From contig JAMYWO010000405.1 of NCBI GenBank assembly GCA_024220525.1, positions 1-30,708 of the forward strand: a DNA stretch of 30,708 bases, in the 5' to 3' direction. Position numbers and translations under genes: made by a program. This document shows, one piece after another, positions 13,353-24,621 of the stretch (within the stretch, counting starts at the first letter, position 1; each line of letters begins with the position of its first letter). Source of the DNA: Cochliopodium minus. Taxonomy: Eukaryota > Discosea > Himatismenida > Cochliopodiidae. The notes beneath the pieces are model-generated. The model searched no databases, was not told the DNA's origin, and saw only the letters and a program-made list of their open reading frames with translations.

Positions 13353-14753
13353 ATGCATGGTGTTAAAAAATTGTCTGAAAAACAATTGTTAGAAAAGAAA
13401 AAAGAAGATGAACAAAGAATAAAACTTTATAGAGATAATTTAGATGAAGTCCTTAAAAGAAAATGCAACAACCATTTGGATCTTCAAACACTCGAATTAG
13501 TGGAAAAAGTAATCTCAATGAATACTTTTCATTATACGATGTGGAATTTTAGGAGAGCTATTTTATTGAATCTATTTTCACAACAAGAGTAATGAACTAA
13601 AAATATACTCGTATAAAATTAATTTCTAAAAATATATTGAGAAAAGATTAAATATATTATGTTATAATCTCTTCAAATATTTCTTTATTCAACAATAATT
13701 GAAGTTATACTTTTCGGGAGATGAATTATTTATCAAAATGTATTTCAATTACTTATTAACTTTTTTTTATGAAAGATTCGATAAAGAAAAACAATTGGAA
13801 ATAGAGCTGACATTCATACAAAAGTAAATCTAAATTAAATTTTATTTAAATTTAAACTTATAAAAATAAAATTAAAACAATTTTTCCTTTTTAAAAGAAC
13901 TCTTCAAATGAATCCAAAATGTTATTCCATTTGGCACCACAGACAATGGACATTAGAGCAACAAAACCAGGCGAATTGGGAAAGAGAACTTTTTCTTTGC
14001 AAAAAACTTTTAACTGTTGATCAAAGAAATTGTAAAAAAATATTTTTATCATTCCATTTTATTTTTTTTAGTTATTAATTATTTCATTTATTTTTTTTCA
14101 ATTTTATTTCATTTTATTTTTCAATTAAAAAAGTTCATTGTTGGAATTACAGAAGATGGATTTTGAAAAAGGCAAACAAAAAGGACGAGGAAGACAGAGA
14201 GTACACTTCCCAAAAAATAGAAGAAAATTTTTCCAATTATTCTTCTTGGCATCAAAGGTAAAAAAATTTAAAAAAAAAATGTGAAACAAAAAATAAAAGA
14301 AAATAAAAGTGATAAAAATAAAAAATCATTTCCAAAGGATCATTTGTTCAACCAACCTTTACAATAATGATTATGAAAATTTTCTCAAGAATGAATTGGT
14401 AAAAAAAAAATTATTTAATTTTTTAAAGTTATTAATTACTTTTGTTAAATAAAAAGGATTACGTTCATTCTGCATTCTACACAGAGCCAAATGATCAAAG
14501 TACATGGTTTTATTTCAGATGGCTTATAGAAAAAGCACCAAAAGAAACATTGGAAGAAGAAGTAAAAACGATAGAAGAGTTGATCTCATTGGATCCCACC
14601 TTGTCCTCTTCCAAGTGGCCAATTTTAACACTTGTTTTTCTTTTTAAAAAATTGAATTTGTCTTCTGAAGTTTCCAAGCCTCACATTGAAAAGTTGATCT
14701 CTGTTGATCCTTTTCGTAAAAATTACTATCTGTCCTTGTTGGAAAAAATTTAA
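13353..14753 (+). CDS. rabggta: Rab geranylgeranyltransferase (GGTase II) alpha subunit
   Basis: Exons 13353-13588, 13776-13823, 13898-14031, 14134-14257, 14338-14398 and 14457-14753 (299 residues), all in phase. The alpha subunit pairs with the beta subunit and Rab escort protein to attach geranylgeranyl groups to C-terminal cysteines of Rab GTPases. Start MHGVKKLSEKQ matches the family's MHGR(V)K opening. Five PFTA repeats are seen: NTFHYTMWNFRR, NPKCYSIWHHRQW, NFHCWNYRRW, NYSSWHQR and DQSTWFYFRWL. The W-x-x-R spacing and the opening fit RabGGTase better than the FTase/GGTase I alpha. The Ig-like and leucine-rich domains of mammalian RABGGTA are absent, as in shorter protist and yeast forms. 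Its stop is only 63 bp from the convergent RNA ligase gene. Confidence 0.93.
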
Positions 14754-14816
14754 AAATTTTTTTTAAATAAACTTTAAATGGAAACAATTCATTTTTTCTT
14801 TGATTTCTTTTATTGA

Positions 14817-17205
14817 TCAATTAAAATAGTTAATGTGTTCCAAACCCAACAACTTTCTTACTGGAGGAAATTTCTTTCCAGAACAATTATTTGCAACAAA
14901 ATCAACGATATGAGGAAGTAAGTCCTCTTCTTTTACTTGATATATTTTGAAGAACAAAGGAGATTGAGGATAGGGTTTGAGAGTAGATGCAAAGAGTTTT
15001 TTTTCGGGGGTTTCTGTGTTTGGAAATTTCTCAAGAAGAATTTCGTCAAGAAGCTTTTTTTGTGACACCACTGTTTCTTGCAGTGTTTTGTAAAGCAAAA
15101 CTGTGAATTTCTCCAGTTTTTCTTTCACCTATTTTTAAATCAAAATTGTTAAAATAGTTAAAATTAAAGACAAAACTTTTTTTTTTTTTTACTTCAATGG
15201 TCAATTTAGTTTTGACATCATCTATTTTATTGGAGAGAATGGAAAGCCACAATTCTCTTTCACTTGTAGGAAGTGCCAAATGTGATTTACTTTGAGAAAA
15301 ATACCATTCTGACTATTTAAAAAAAAAATTAGAAGGTTTATTTCATTAAAGCTTATATTATTTTATTTTATTTTATTTTTATTTTTATTTTTATTTTTAT
15401 TTTTATTTATTTTTAATTTCGTTACCTTTATTTTGTACCATTCACCATTATCAAATTTCAAAACACACCCCTCCAAACCCTTCTCATTTCCTATCTTCTT
15501 GATGAGCTCTCTCAAATCCTGTCCTTTAGTGTATCCACTGTATCTTTTTGCAACAGGTATGTTGAACTCTCCCGCTGCTTCCTCCATTTCACTCACAGTT
15601 AAATATCTTCCTAAAATAAATAAAAATAAAAAAACAAAAAAATAAAAAAATAAAAAATAAAAAAACGGAAAAACAAAAAAACAAAAAAATAAAAAAATAA
15701 AATAAAATAAACAAATAAAATTAAGTAATAAAAATTATATTAAAAGTTCCCTAAAAATTTTATATTATGTATTTTTATTTTTACCAGTTTTATTGTTTCT
15801 GAGAGCGATCAAAATGAGATCTTCTCTTTCATAAAATAGTACAATTTGATGTTCAGGTGAGCACCATTCAAAAGTGGGTGTATAACCTGATTTTTTAAAG
15901 TTTTTTTAATTGATTTTAATAAAAAAAAAATTAATTTTTTTAATTGATAATTTTATTTTTTTATATTTTTTTTCCATAATTTTTTTTTTCATTTTTTATT
16001 TTAAAAAATAAAATGATTAATTTTTATTTTTGTTTTACCTTCTTTCAACCATTTTTCAGCAAATTTTACAAACTGCTTTTCAGGGTTGTTTTTGAAATAG
16101 TTTTTCTCTATTGCCTCACTCAAAGATGTAGGACCATTTTTACTGTAAAAAAAAAAAAAATAATAATTGTTAAAAATAAAATAATAAAATAATAAAATAA
16201 TTTTTATATTTAAAAAAATTAATAAATTAAAAATAAAACAATAATTTTTTTTTTTACCTTGCATATCTTATTTCATTTTTGAAATAAATTGGAGAAATCA
16301 AACTTCCATCCATTTTTTCTACGACTTCAAAATGGCGGTTAAGATCTATTTTCTCAATCATGGTTTCTTCTCTCTCGTTTATGTTGAAAAACTTGTGTAA
16401 CCTTCTCGCAATAATCTTTCCTGTCTCTAAAAATTAAAAAAAAAATTTAAAAAAAATTGTATTAAAAAAAAGTAAAATAAAAATAAAAAATAAACAAATA
16501 AACAAATAAAAAAAATAACAAATAAACAAATAAAAAAGTAATAAATAAATAATAAAATAATAAATAAACAAATTAAAAAAAAATAAAAAAAAATTAAAAA
16601 ATAATGTTTAAGAAACTTTATTTTATTATTACCTTTATCAAATATCAAACCTCTACATTCTCTTCTTATTTTCATCAACTTTCTTTCGTGTTTGTCTTCT
16701 ATTGTTTGTGGATCAGGGAATGTCTCTCCGAAGCAAAAATCATAATTAAAAACTTTTTAAAAAAAAAAAACAGTAAAATTTAAATTAAACACAATAAACA
16801 AGTTCCATAGAGTAATAAATTAGATTAAATAATAAAAAAGGATTTTTATTATATTTAAAAATATTTATTGTTTATCAATGCTAGATATAGAATGGAAATT
16901 AGAAGAAACTTTAATTATTCCATATTTGATATAATTATTTATTTTGTTTCGTTCTAGAAATTAAGAAAATATGATGCATCAAAGATATTTTCATGGTAAT
17001 CAATCAATATTCATATAATTCCTAATATTTTCTTAATATAATTATTCTCTTCTTTGTTTTTACCCAATAAAGTATCTTTCACTGTTTCTCTGAATTCTTT
17101 TCTTCCTTTTGTAGCTTCCCTGCATGATTCGATAGTTAAATCGTGTGCAAAATAATCTTCATCTTCATCTCTTTTGTTTTCTATAGTTATCGTTTCCTCT
17201 TTCAT
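14817..17205 (-). CDS. T4 Rnl1-type RNA ligase (nucleotidyltransferase)
   Basis: Eight exons: 17205-17064, 16752-16633, 16426-16258, 16142-16039, 15886-15785, 15610-15426, 15312-15193 and 15128-14817 (417 residues), all junctions in phase. RNA ligases adenylate a lysine, transfer AMP to an RNA 5' phosphate and join the ends. Motifs in order: ECRGLIFD upstream, KFFNINE, motif I KMDGS (nucleophile Lys about 125), IRYASKNGP, motif III TPTFEWCSPEHQIVLFY, motif IV EGCVLKF and motif V WYKIKSEWY. This order and the local wording match phage T4 RNA ligase 1 closely, including KSDWY after motif V in T4. The helical C-terminal region is longer than in T4. Seven spliceosomal introns show a settled nuclear gene. 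The 311-bp intron 1 (16753-17063) holds only A/T sequence. Confidence 0.9.
15361..15407. repeat. (TTTTTA)n microsatellite in an RNA ligase intron
   Basis: Consecutive TTTTA and TTTTTA units in the intron between exons 6 and 7 of the RNA ligase gene. Ordinary slippage repeat. Confidence 0.85.
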
Positions 17206-17683
17206 TTTTTTTTTAAATAAATTAAAATTTATTTAATTTATCAAATTGTTCTCCAGAATTTTTTTAAAAAGATTCTTCTTAAAAAAATGTGAAACAAAGT
17301 TGTAAAAAGTAAAAAAAACCAAACTCTTTATAAAATTTTAAATAAAATATTTAGAGTTTAAGTTATGATTCTCACAATATTTTCTACGTTTTAGTAACTC
17401 TTAATACGCAATTTGTTTTCCATCTTTAACAAAATTTTGACACCATTTGTTTTTCTTTTAAGGATTGAGTCAAAACCATCAAAAAAAAGCTCTTTAATAA
17501 AGAAAAAACTTGAAAAAAATAGAGGAACTTGTAAGTTTTCAAGATTCTTAAATTAAATTTAAAAAATAAAAAGTTTTTTTTTTTTTTCAAAAACAATTTA
17601 AAATTCCAAAAAACTGAGAAATAAATAAAAATATTAAAAAAAAAAATCTCTTCTATTTTTTATTTTGAAAAACAGATCAAAAA
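17206..17683. other. Divergent promoter region, RNA ligase / LSM14
   Basis: 478 bp between genes pointing apart. The middle (about 17350-17470) is less homopolymeric than the flanks, but I find no ORF, tRNA or recognised motif. Confidence 0.5.
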
Positions 17684-19920
17684 ATGACAGATACTGCAAA
17701 TTATATAGGCAGTAAAATAACACTCATTTCAAAAAGTGAAGTTAGATATGAAGGAATACTTTATAATATCAATCCTCAGAGAAATACAGTTGCATTACAA
17801 AATGGTATTCAAAATAAAATTTAATTTTCTTCAAGATTAATACAGTATCATAATAAAAATGGACAAAAAATAATTACTTTATTTATACCACCAAATATAA
17901 ATATAAATTTTAAATTTTGTGAAAAGACTAAAATAATTTTTAAAAATAGTTCGTTCATTTGGTACAGAAGGAAGAAAAGGAGGAAATGAAGAAAAACCAG
18001 CATCCAATCAAATTTATGAGTCAGATTTTTAACAATATACCAAAAAAAATTCAAAAATATAACAATATATAACAAAAAATATGAACCATAGATTATAAAA
18101 TTATTTAATCATCGTTCAAATAACGAATATATTAATCTTTCTATCTCTTTTTCATGAAAATTAGATTTATAATCTTCAAGGGATCAGATATTAAAGAGAT
18201 AATCGTTAATGAAGGAAATAAGGATAATAATAATACAACCCAAACAAACAATCAACCACAAAACAATCCAACAACGAGCACCCCAACAAACAATCTTAAT
18301 GTTTCACAAAACAATCCACCAGGTTTGAACAATAATTTCAACAGAAACAACAACCAACCAAATCCCACCTTAAACACTCCTCTAAACACCCCTCTTAACA
18401 CATCATTAAACACCCCATTAAATACCCCATTAAATACTACATCAACCAATTTGCCAACTACCCAATCAAACACCCAACAACAACCGAATAACAATTTCGC
18501 ATTCAATCCAAACAATTCTCCTTATTTTGGAGGCTTCAATCCTTACTATTACAACAACCCTTACAACCCTAATCCCTACAATTTTCCTTTGCAGGGTTTT
18601 CAGATGCCTTCCACCAACGGCAACAATAATCCTCAACAACCAAACTCGCAACAATCCAATCTTCCCCCTCATTTCAACAACAAAAATCAGCCCTTCAATC
18701 CCCTCGCTTTCAATCCCTCCCTCAACTTGCCTCTTTCCAATCCCAACGTTGATCCTCTCTCCTCCACTTTGACCTCCAACACCACTGGTTCAACCCTCAA
18801 ATCTTCCACTGTAACTTTGCCTCCTTACGACAATCCCCTCTCCTCTCTCAGCTCCTCTAACAACAGTGTAAGCAATCTCAGCAGCAGCGGAAATTCCCTC
18901 AACAATTCCAACAGTATCCCTCCGTCTTCCTCCTCTCTTGCTCCTTCCAAATCAAACACTTTCACCACAACAAACACCAGCACTCCTAATTCGACAACAA
19001 CAAATAACAATTCCTCCAAATTTCCACTTTCTTATTCCACTGTTTTGTCCAATCCTCCTCCTCCTCAAGAAACTTCCTTCACCAACAAAAACAACAGTAA
19101 CACTTTTAACTCTTTCAACAACAGCAGCAACAATCAGAAACAAGATTCTTCCCAATCTCACCAACCCTCCATGCAAGTTTCCACTTCCCAAACTGGTAAA
19201 AGGATTTTCACCATTTCCAAAAAAGGTTCCCCTTCTTCCCCCAACAACAACCAAAACAACAATCAAAGCAATCAAAACCATCAAAGCAATCAAAGCAATC
19301 AAAACCAAAGCAATCAAAGCAATCAAAGCAATCAAAACAATCAAAACCACCAAAACAATCAAAACTATCTAAACAACAAAACTTTTGGAAATAACACAAC
19401 AAGTAACAGCAACAACACCATTCCTCACTTTAAAACATCAAGTGTTAACAATAACAAAGAAGAATTTGATTTTTCAAACGCAAAATTCGAAAAAGAAGAA
19501 TTATCCAAAAACCTTCATAAAGACAAAGTTGGATCCTACAACCCCAAGAAATCTTTCTTTGACGACATCTCCTCTGAATCTAGCACCAATAGCAGTTCTA
19601 TTGGATACACCAAAAAAAAAGATATGGAGACATTTGGAGGTCATGGTGGACATCATCAACACCGCAATAACAATTACCATCACAATAATGATCAAAATAA
19701 CAACCAAATCGAACACCAAAACAATAATTATCGCAAAAATTATAACAATAACAGCAATTATAATAATAACAACTATAATAATAATTATAACAGAAGTAAT
19801 AACAACAGCAATAACAATAGAAACAGAAATTACAACAATAACAGCAATAACAATAGAAATAGAAATTACAATAATAATAACAATAGATACCATAATACAA
19901 GAAACAATGAAGATAACTGA
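17684..19920 (+). CDS. lsm14: Scd6/LSM14 (RAP55) family mRNP protein
   Basis: Exons 17684-17804, 17950-18019 and 18165-19920 (648 residues), in phase. The family represses translation and promotes decapping in P-bodies and stress granules. The N-terminal LSm domain (about 1-80) is clear: [37 protein letters not shown], then [15 protein letters not shown] long Asn/Pro/Gln/Ser-rich disordered region follows, with NTPL repeats (about 18370-18435) and QSNQ-type repeats (about 19255-19370). Near the C-terminus are the FDF motif ([15 protein letters not shown], about residue 497), an FFD box ([16 protein letters not shown]) and a TFG box (METFGG, about 552), in the family order. A His- then Asn/Arg-rich tail replaces classical RGG. 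The exon 2 donor GTCAGA is unusual but gives the only in-phase conserved join. Confidence 0.93.
19255..19370 (+). repeat. Coding 9-bp tandem repeats (AATCAAAGC)n in LSM14
   Basis: Array of nine-base AATCAAAGC/AATCAAAAC units, encoding Asn-Gln-Ser and Asn-Gln-Asn, in the disordered centre of the LSM14 protein. Every unit keeps the frame. Confidence 0.9.
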
Positions 19921-20077
19921 TCCAAAATTTCCCATTAAAAAGTGCCAAAAAAAAACATTTTTTTCTTTCCCAATTTTACTTAAGATTAGAATGATATCGA
20001 TTTAATGAGGTTGTTTTTATGTATTCTAAATTTAAATCAAAATTAACTGTTTTTTTTAATGTTGGAAATCAATTTTT

Positions 20078-21143
20078 TTATTTTTTATTTTCATTCTCTT
20101 TATTTTTTTCAATATCATCAATATAATGTTGAATTTCCTCTTCACTTAAAAATCTTGTAGGTTGCTTATTTTTCATGATAGCAACTTCAATATTTTTATT
20201 TCCACTTTCCACAACTTCCAAAAGGGATCTGATAGCCAAATTAACAATACCCTTTTCATCTTGGGGGGTTTCTTCGTGATGTTTTTCTAGGTATTCCATC
20301 ACAGTTTTGGAATTTCTTCCAGTAGCATTAGCCTTCCATTCGGAGAAGGTACCACTTGGATCTGTTTGATAAAGGGATGGTTTTCCATCATGTGGATCGA
20401 ATCCTCCAATCAACATGGAGATTCCAAAAGGTCTTACACCTCCAGATTGAGTATATCTCTAAAAAAAATTCAAATTATAAATTCTATTTTAAAATTGGGA
20501 GGTTTCTAAAATTATATTTGTTATTATAATATGCTTTATATTCAAAATTGCTTATATTTTGTAATTGGATATTATATACTTTTATAAAGGAGGGTTTGAT
20601 GAATTTTGTTAATTTTTTACTTGTTGCAATTCAGCAATACTTTTGACAACATATTCAACAGTGGGTGCATCTTCAACTGTAAGACGATAACTTTGTGAAT
20701 CCATTCTTGCTCTGTCGATCAATACACGAGCATCAGCGGTCAATCCTGCAAAAGCGAGGGAGATATGGGAATCAACATTAACAATTTTACGAATAGTTCT
20801 TGATATTTGTAATTTTGCAGTTGTTTTTTTTTCAACAGCGAGTACTATAGTATCATCTCCTCTGATACCAACCTATAATTTTGAAAATAATTTAATTATT
20901 TGTCCAAATATCTTGATAAATGTCATTTATAGTGATTTGATCCTTTCACTTTTAAAATTTTCAAAAAAAAAAAGATGTATTACAGCAGTTGTTCCTTTTC
21001 TTACTGCTTCTAATGCATATTCCACTTGAAATAAATGACCATCAGGTGAAAAAACTTTATTATGTGAGAATTAGTTAATATAATCCACATGATTCAAGAT
21101 ATCTTTATATACCTGTAATTGCTCTATCATAATTTGATGCCAT
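20078..21143 (-). CDS. psmA7: 20S proteasome subunit alpha type 7 (alpha4)
   Basis: Exons 21143-21113, 21054-20984, 20872-20621 and 20458-20078 (244 residues), in phase. It is one of seven alpha-ring subunits that gate the 20S core. The alpha-type N-terminal signature reads [20 protein letters not shown], followed by [61 protein letters not shown] and [19 protein letters not shown]. The opening [20 protein letters not shown] separates PSMA7/alpha4 from the other alpha subunits. The C-terminus ends in the Lys/Glu tail typical of this subunit. Alpha subunits have no catalytic Thr. The gene is convergent with LSM14 at 157 bp. Confidence 0.96.
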
Positions 21144-21847
21144 TTTCTAGAATTACTATTTTTTTTTTTATTTATATTTGTTGACAACAAAAGATTTTGT
21201 TAATATTTTTTTCTCTTCTTTTGTGAGCAAAAATCAAATATTGCGAAGAAACAACAAACAATTAATAATCAAAACAAATGAATATATTTCATCATTTGGA
21301 ATCAATTGGTTTTTTTTTAAGAATTTTTTTGAGAATTTAGATTAGAATAATAAGATTTGAATGATATTCAAAATTAAGAAATTTTGATAATAAGATATTT
21401 TATCAACTTTCTAATAAGATCAATCCTCTGGTATATTAAGATAAAATCAATAACACATTAAATAAATCCAAAATACAATCATTTAAAACCATAAATTTGA
21501 TTTCTTTCAATTAAAAATTCAAATATGAACTAAAATCAATTAATCTCTCGCTTCTTTTTCTTTTTTTTTTTTATCTAAAATTATCAACTCCAACATTCTT
21601 CATCCATTATTGCAAAATGAATTAGATGATGGTCATTTCCAACTTTTTTTGTTCTAATTGACATGATCAAAAAATTGTTTTTTTTTTAATTTCAATAATT
21701 TTGAAAAGACAAAAAAATTAAAAAAAAAGCTATAAATAAAAAAATATTTGCATAAATCATAAAGGTTCGAAAAACTTTTCACAACCTTGAAAAACAACAA
21801 AGGAGCAAAACTAATATCAAAATTTTTTTTGAAAAAATTAATAGGAA
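21144..21847. other. Divergent promoter region, PSMA7 / secreted Cys-Gly protein
   Basis: 704 bp. A TATAAATA word at 21731 lies 117 bp before the ATG of the secreted protein, and CACAACC at about 21780 resembles CA-rich elements of Dictyostelium prespore promoters. Both are weak in such AT-rich DNA. A patch at about 21580-21660 is more complex than the flanks, without a defensible ORF. Confidence 0.4.
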
Positions 21848-24315
21848 ATGAAATATTTTTTGTTAATATTGGCATTGATTTCTGTTGTATTGGGTAAATA
21901 AATTAAAAATATATATGAACACCAATAATTCATGATGGAGGAACAAAATGAATTTTACATCATTTTTATAAATTCAACAAAATATATAAATGTCAGAACG
22001 ACTTGGAATCAAGATCTATAAAATAACTCTTATCTCTTTAAATTTGCTAAAAAAACATTTTTGCAAAAAAATTAATAGCAAATAGAGGAAGACAAATAAC
22101 AATATGGAATCCTGTGGAGACAACAGTAGCAAATGCACCCACCCCCAGCTTTAGACCTACCAACGTCATTGAAAGAACAGCAAATAATGAATTTTTGAGA
22201 AGAGATCATTTGTTTACACCTGCTTTGTCTCAAGATCAATTATACCAAAATCCACCTCATTGCACATTTGGACATGATATGTATTGCAATGGAAAGTTTT
22301 TTAACTACACACTTGATGGAGGACAATTATATTGGGGATATGATGAATTTCAAACTGGTGTTGATAATTATGCAGATGGTTATGGATATGGTTATGGGTA
22401 TGATCATTATGATGGAGGTTGGTATGATATCCCTCACAAGTTGAAGAAACATTATCCTCAACATCATGAACCACTCAAATATAGCACTGCACTTAATATC
22501 CCAACTTACTACCAAAATGGTGAAAACAGAGAACAATACGTAAAAATTTCCCGCTTTTGGCAAAATCTTGATAATCAAGCTCCACTCCCTGCTGATCAAT
22601 GTTATACCGTATTTATTGATGTCAGATCTATCAGTGGAAATGTATCTGTTGGTTTAGCAACTAAACATATGTTAAACAGACACAATCACGGATGGGGACA
22701 TCCTTTGCATGGAAGAGAGTATAGTGATCAATTTGTAGGATTCTTCAGAACCAACACCACTTCACACTTTGTTACAGGTGAATTCATCAATGGAACAGTC
22801 CAAGATAATGTGGTTTTTTCTGATCCCCTTGCTTGTGATACTCAAACATGTACTTACCCAAGAAATTTTATTATCACCATTGATGTATGTAACACCACCA
22901 GAGTTTCATTCAGAGAAACTTTCCCACTTGGTTCATCTCAATCAAACAATTACAACCCTTCATCTATCATCTTTAATGTTGACTTGAGAGGAAACGGAAC
23001 CATTCCTACCTCTCTTGATGTTTATATCACAGGAAATAATGATACCAATGTTTTTGCTGTTACTGCAAAGGCTATTCCTTTGGCGAGTGCAGACAATCGT
23101 TTGATCTATTCCACTGTGATGGGAGGAGCTCAATTAAACTTTACCAACTTTGACTCTTCTTTGTCCGAAGTATCCTCAATCGCTTCTTATACTAATGAAC
23201 AACTCATATTTTCCTCAAGTGTACAATATGATGAATCTAACGAACCTGAATTCCTTGATGACCCTGCAGAACTCGTATGCTTTAGAGTTAACGGATTGTC
23301 ACAAGGGCAGGATTATCTTATAGATGTAGGTGTTTTTGCAGAATCCTTCCCTGCAGACTTGAACGGAGATAAATCTCTTGCAGTTGGTCTCAGACAAAAC
23401 GGAAGATTCGTCGGATTCAACAGACTTGGTTACCAACACGACAGTCTCGGTAACGTAATCACTGCTGTTGTCAACGGAAACTATTTGACCAACATCACCA
23501 GACAAGATCACATTCTTCAAAACAGACCATCCAACGGTGTTGTACAAAACTCCAAATTGACTGCTCCTCACTTTAATGTCAGATTCAACATCTATGGACA
23601 GTCTAATAATGGAAGTGTTTCTGTTTATGCAGGAACTCCTGATTCTCCTCCTTTTACCTTTGTTTGGGCTGCAGTTGATGATGAAAATCCAATCATCGAT
23701 TTCACTTCTAATGTTGATCTTTGCTTCTATCATCAACCTGAATCTTTACAAGATATCTGGACTCCTGATCCAGCAAATCAATGGAAAAACATCACCACCA
23801 TCCTCAATGGTATCACCTATTCTGTGGAAAGTGCTCAATTTGGTTGTGACGGACAAGATCTTTCTGGAGCTGTAGTTGATAGTTGTGGAGTTTGTGGTGG
23901 AAAGAACGATTGCGCTGGATGTGATGGAATTGCATATTCTGGTGTTGTTGTAGATAGATGTGGAGAATGTGGGGGTACCAATGACAAATGTTGTACAAAT
24001 AGATTTGGAATTTCTGATTCTTTGTGGGATTGGTTACTTCTTCCTCACATCATCGATGATGTATCTCAAAGATTGAAATCTGTTTCCAGCCAACTCACCA
24101 CCACTTGTTCTCTTCTTGATAGTTATTCCAACTATTGTAACAATCAAGATCTTGGTATTGTTAGAGCATTTGAAGACATTCCTTTGGATAAACTCCAATC
24201 TGACATCATGGAATTCGAATCCACTTGCCTCAACCATTTTGGTCACTCTGTCACTGATATGATCAAAGATGTATCCATATGGGTTCCTCTCGAACATTTT
24301 GGCCGTAATCTTTAA
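21848..24315 (+). CDS. Secreted Cys/Gly (CGVCGG-repeat) extracellular protein
   Basis: Exon 1 (21848-21893) encodes a signal peptide core, MKYFLLILALISVVLA. Exon 2 (22079-24315) continues in phase; total 760 residues. After likely cleavage before NRGRQIT comes a Tyr/Gly stretch (GYGYGYGYDHYDGGWYD, about residues 105-121), then about 450 residues of mostly beta-type sequence with many N-glycosylation sequons (NYT, NVS, NTT, NGT). Two tandem Cys/Gly modules follow (about 600-640): DSCGVCGG and DRCGECGG, each preceded by GCDG-type spacing, as in dictyostelid spore-coat and extracellular-matrix proteins. The last about 110 residues are helical with a few Cys. No transmembrane anchor is seen. I infer a matrix, sheath or spore-coat component; the exact family is not recognised. 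Confidence 0.85.
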
Positions 24316-24621
24316 GAGGAGTGAAAGAAATATTCAATAAATAATTTAAATATTATTGAAAGAGTGAACGAAACAACATAAAAAAACAATTATATATAAA
24401 ACCTATTAATTAATAACTTCACTTTTTTCATTGTTCAAAACTTGTTTCAAAAGTTTGTCCAACAAAATTAAATAATTACATCTTTAAAAAATGAATTCAA
24501 AATGAAAAATCAGGCTTGATCAAGAAGGGAAATTAAATAAATTTGAAAGCTATTTGTTGGTAAAGGAGAATTAATGTTTTCAGTTTATATATAATATAAA
24601 TAAAAATAAAATAGGGATAAT
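24316..24621. other. Gap between secreted protein and formin-like gene
   Basis: 306 bp with the 3' end of one plus-strand gene and the promoter of the next. A/T-rich, no gene seen. Confidence 0.5.

Noticed and set aside
14817-17205. RNA ligase as a recent phage or virus insertion
   Set aside because: Seven spliceosomal introns, base composition like the neighbours and no other virus-like gene nearby: a resident nuclear gene.
19385-20005. Plus-strand ORFs of Ile/Thr repeats and their antisense partners in LSM14
   Set aside because: Out-of-frame readings of AAT/AAC repeats. The conserved FDF, FFD and TFG motifs are only in the main frame.
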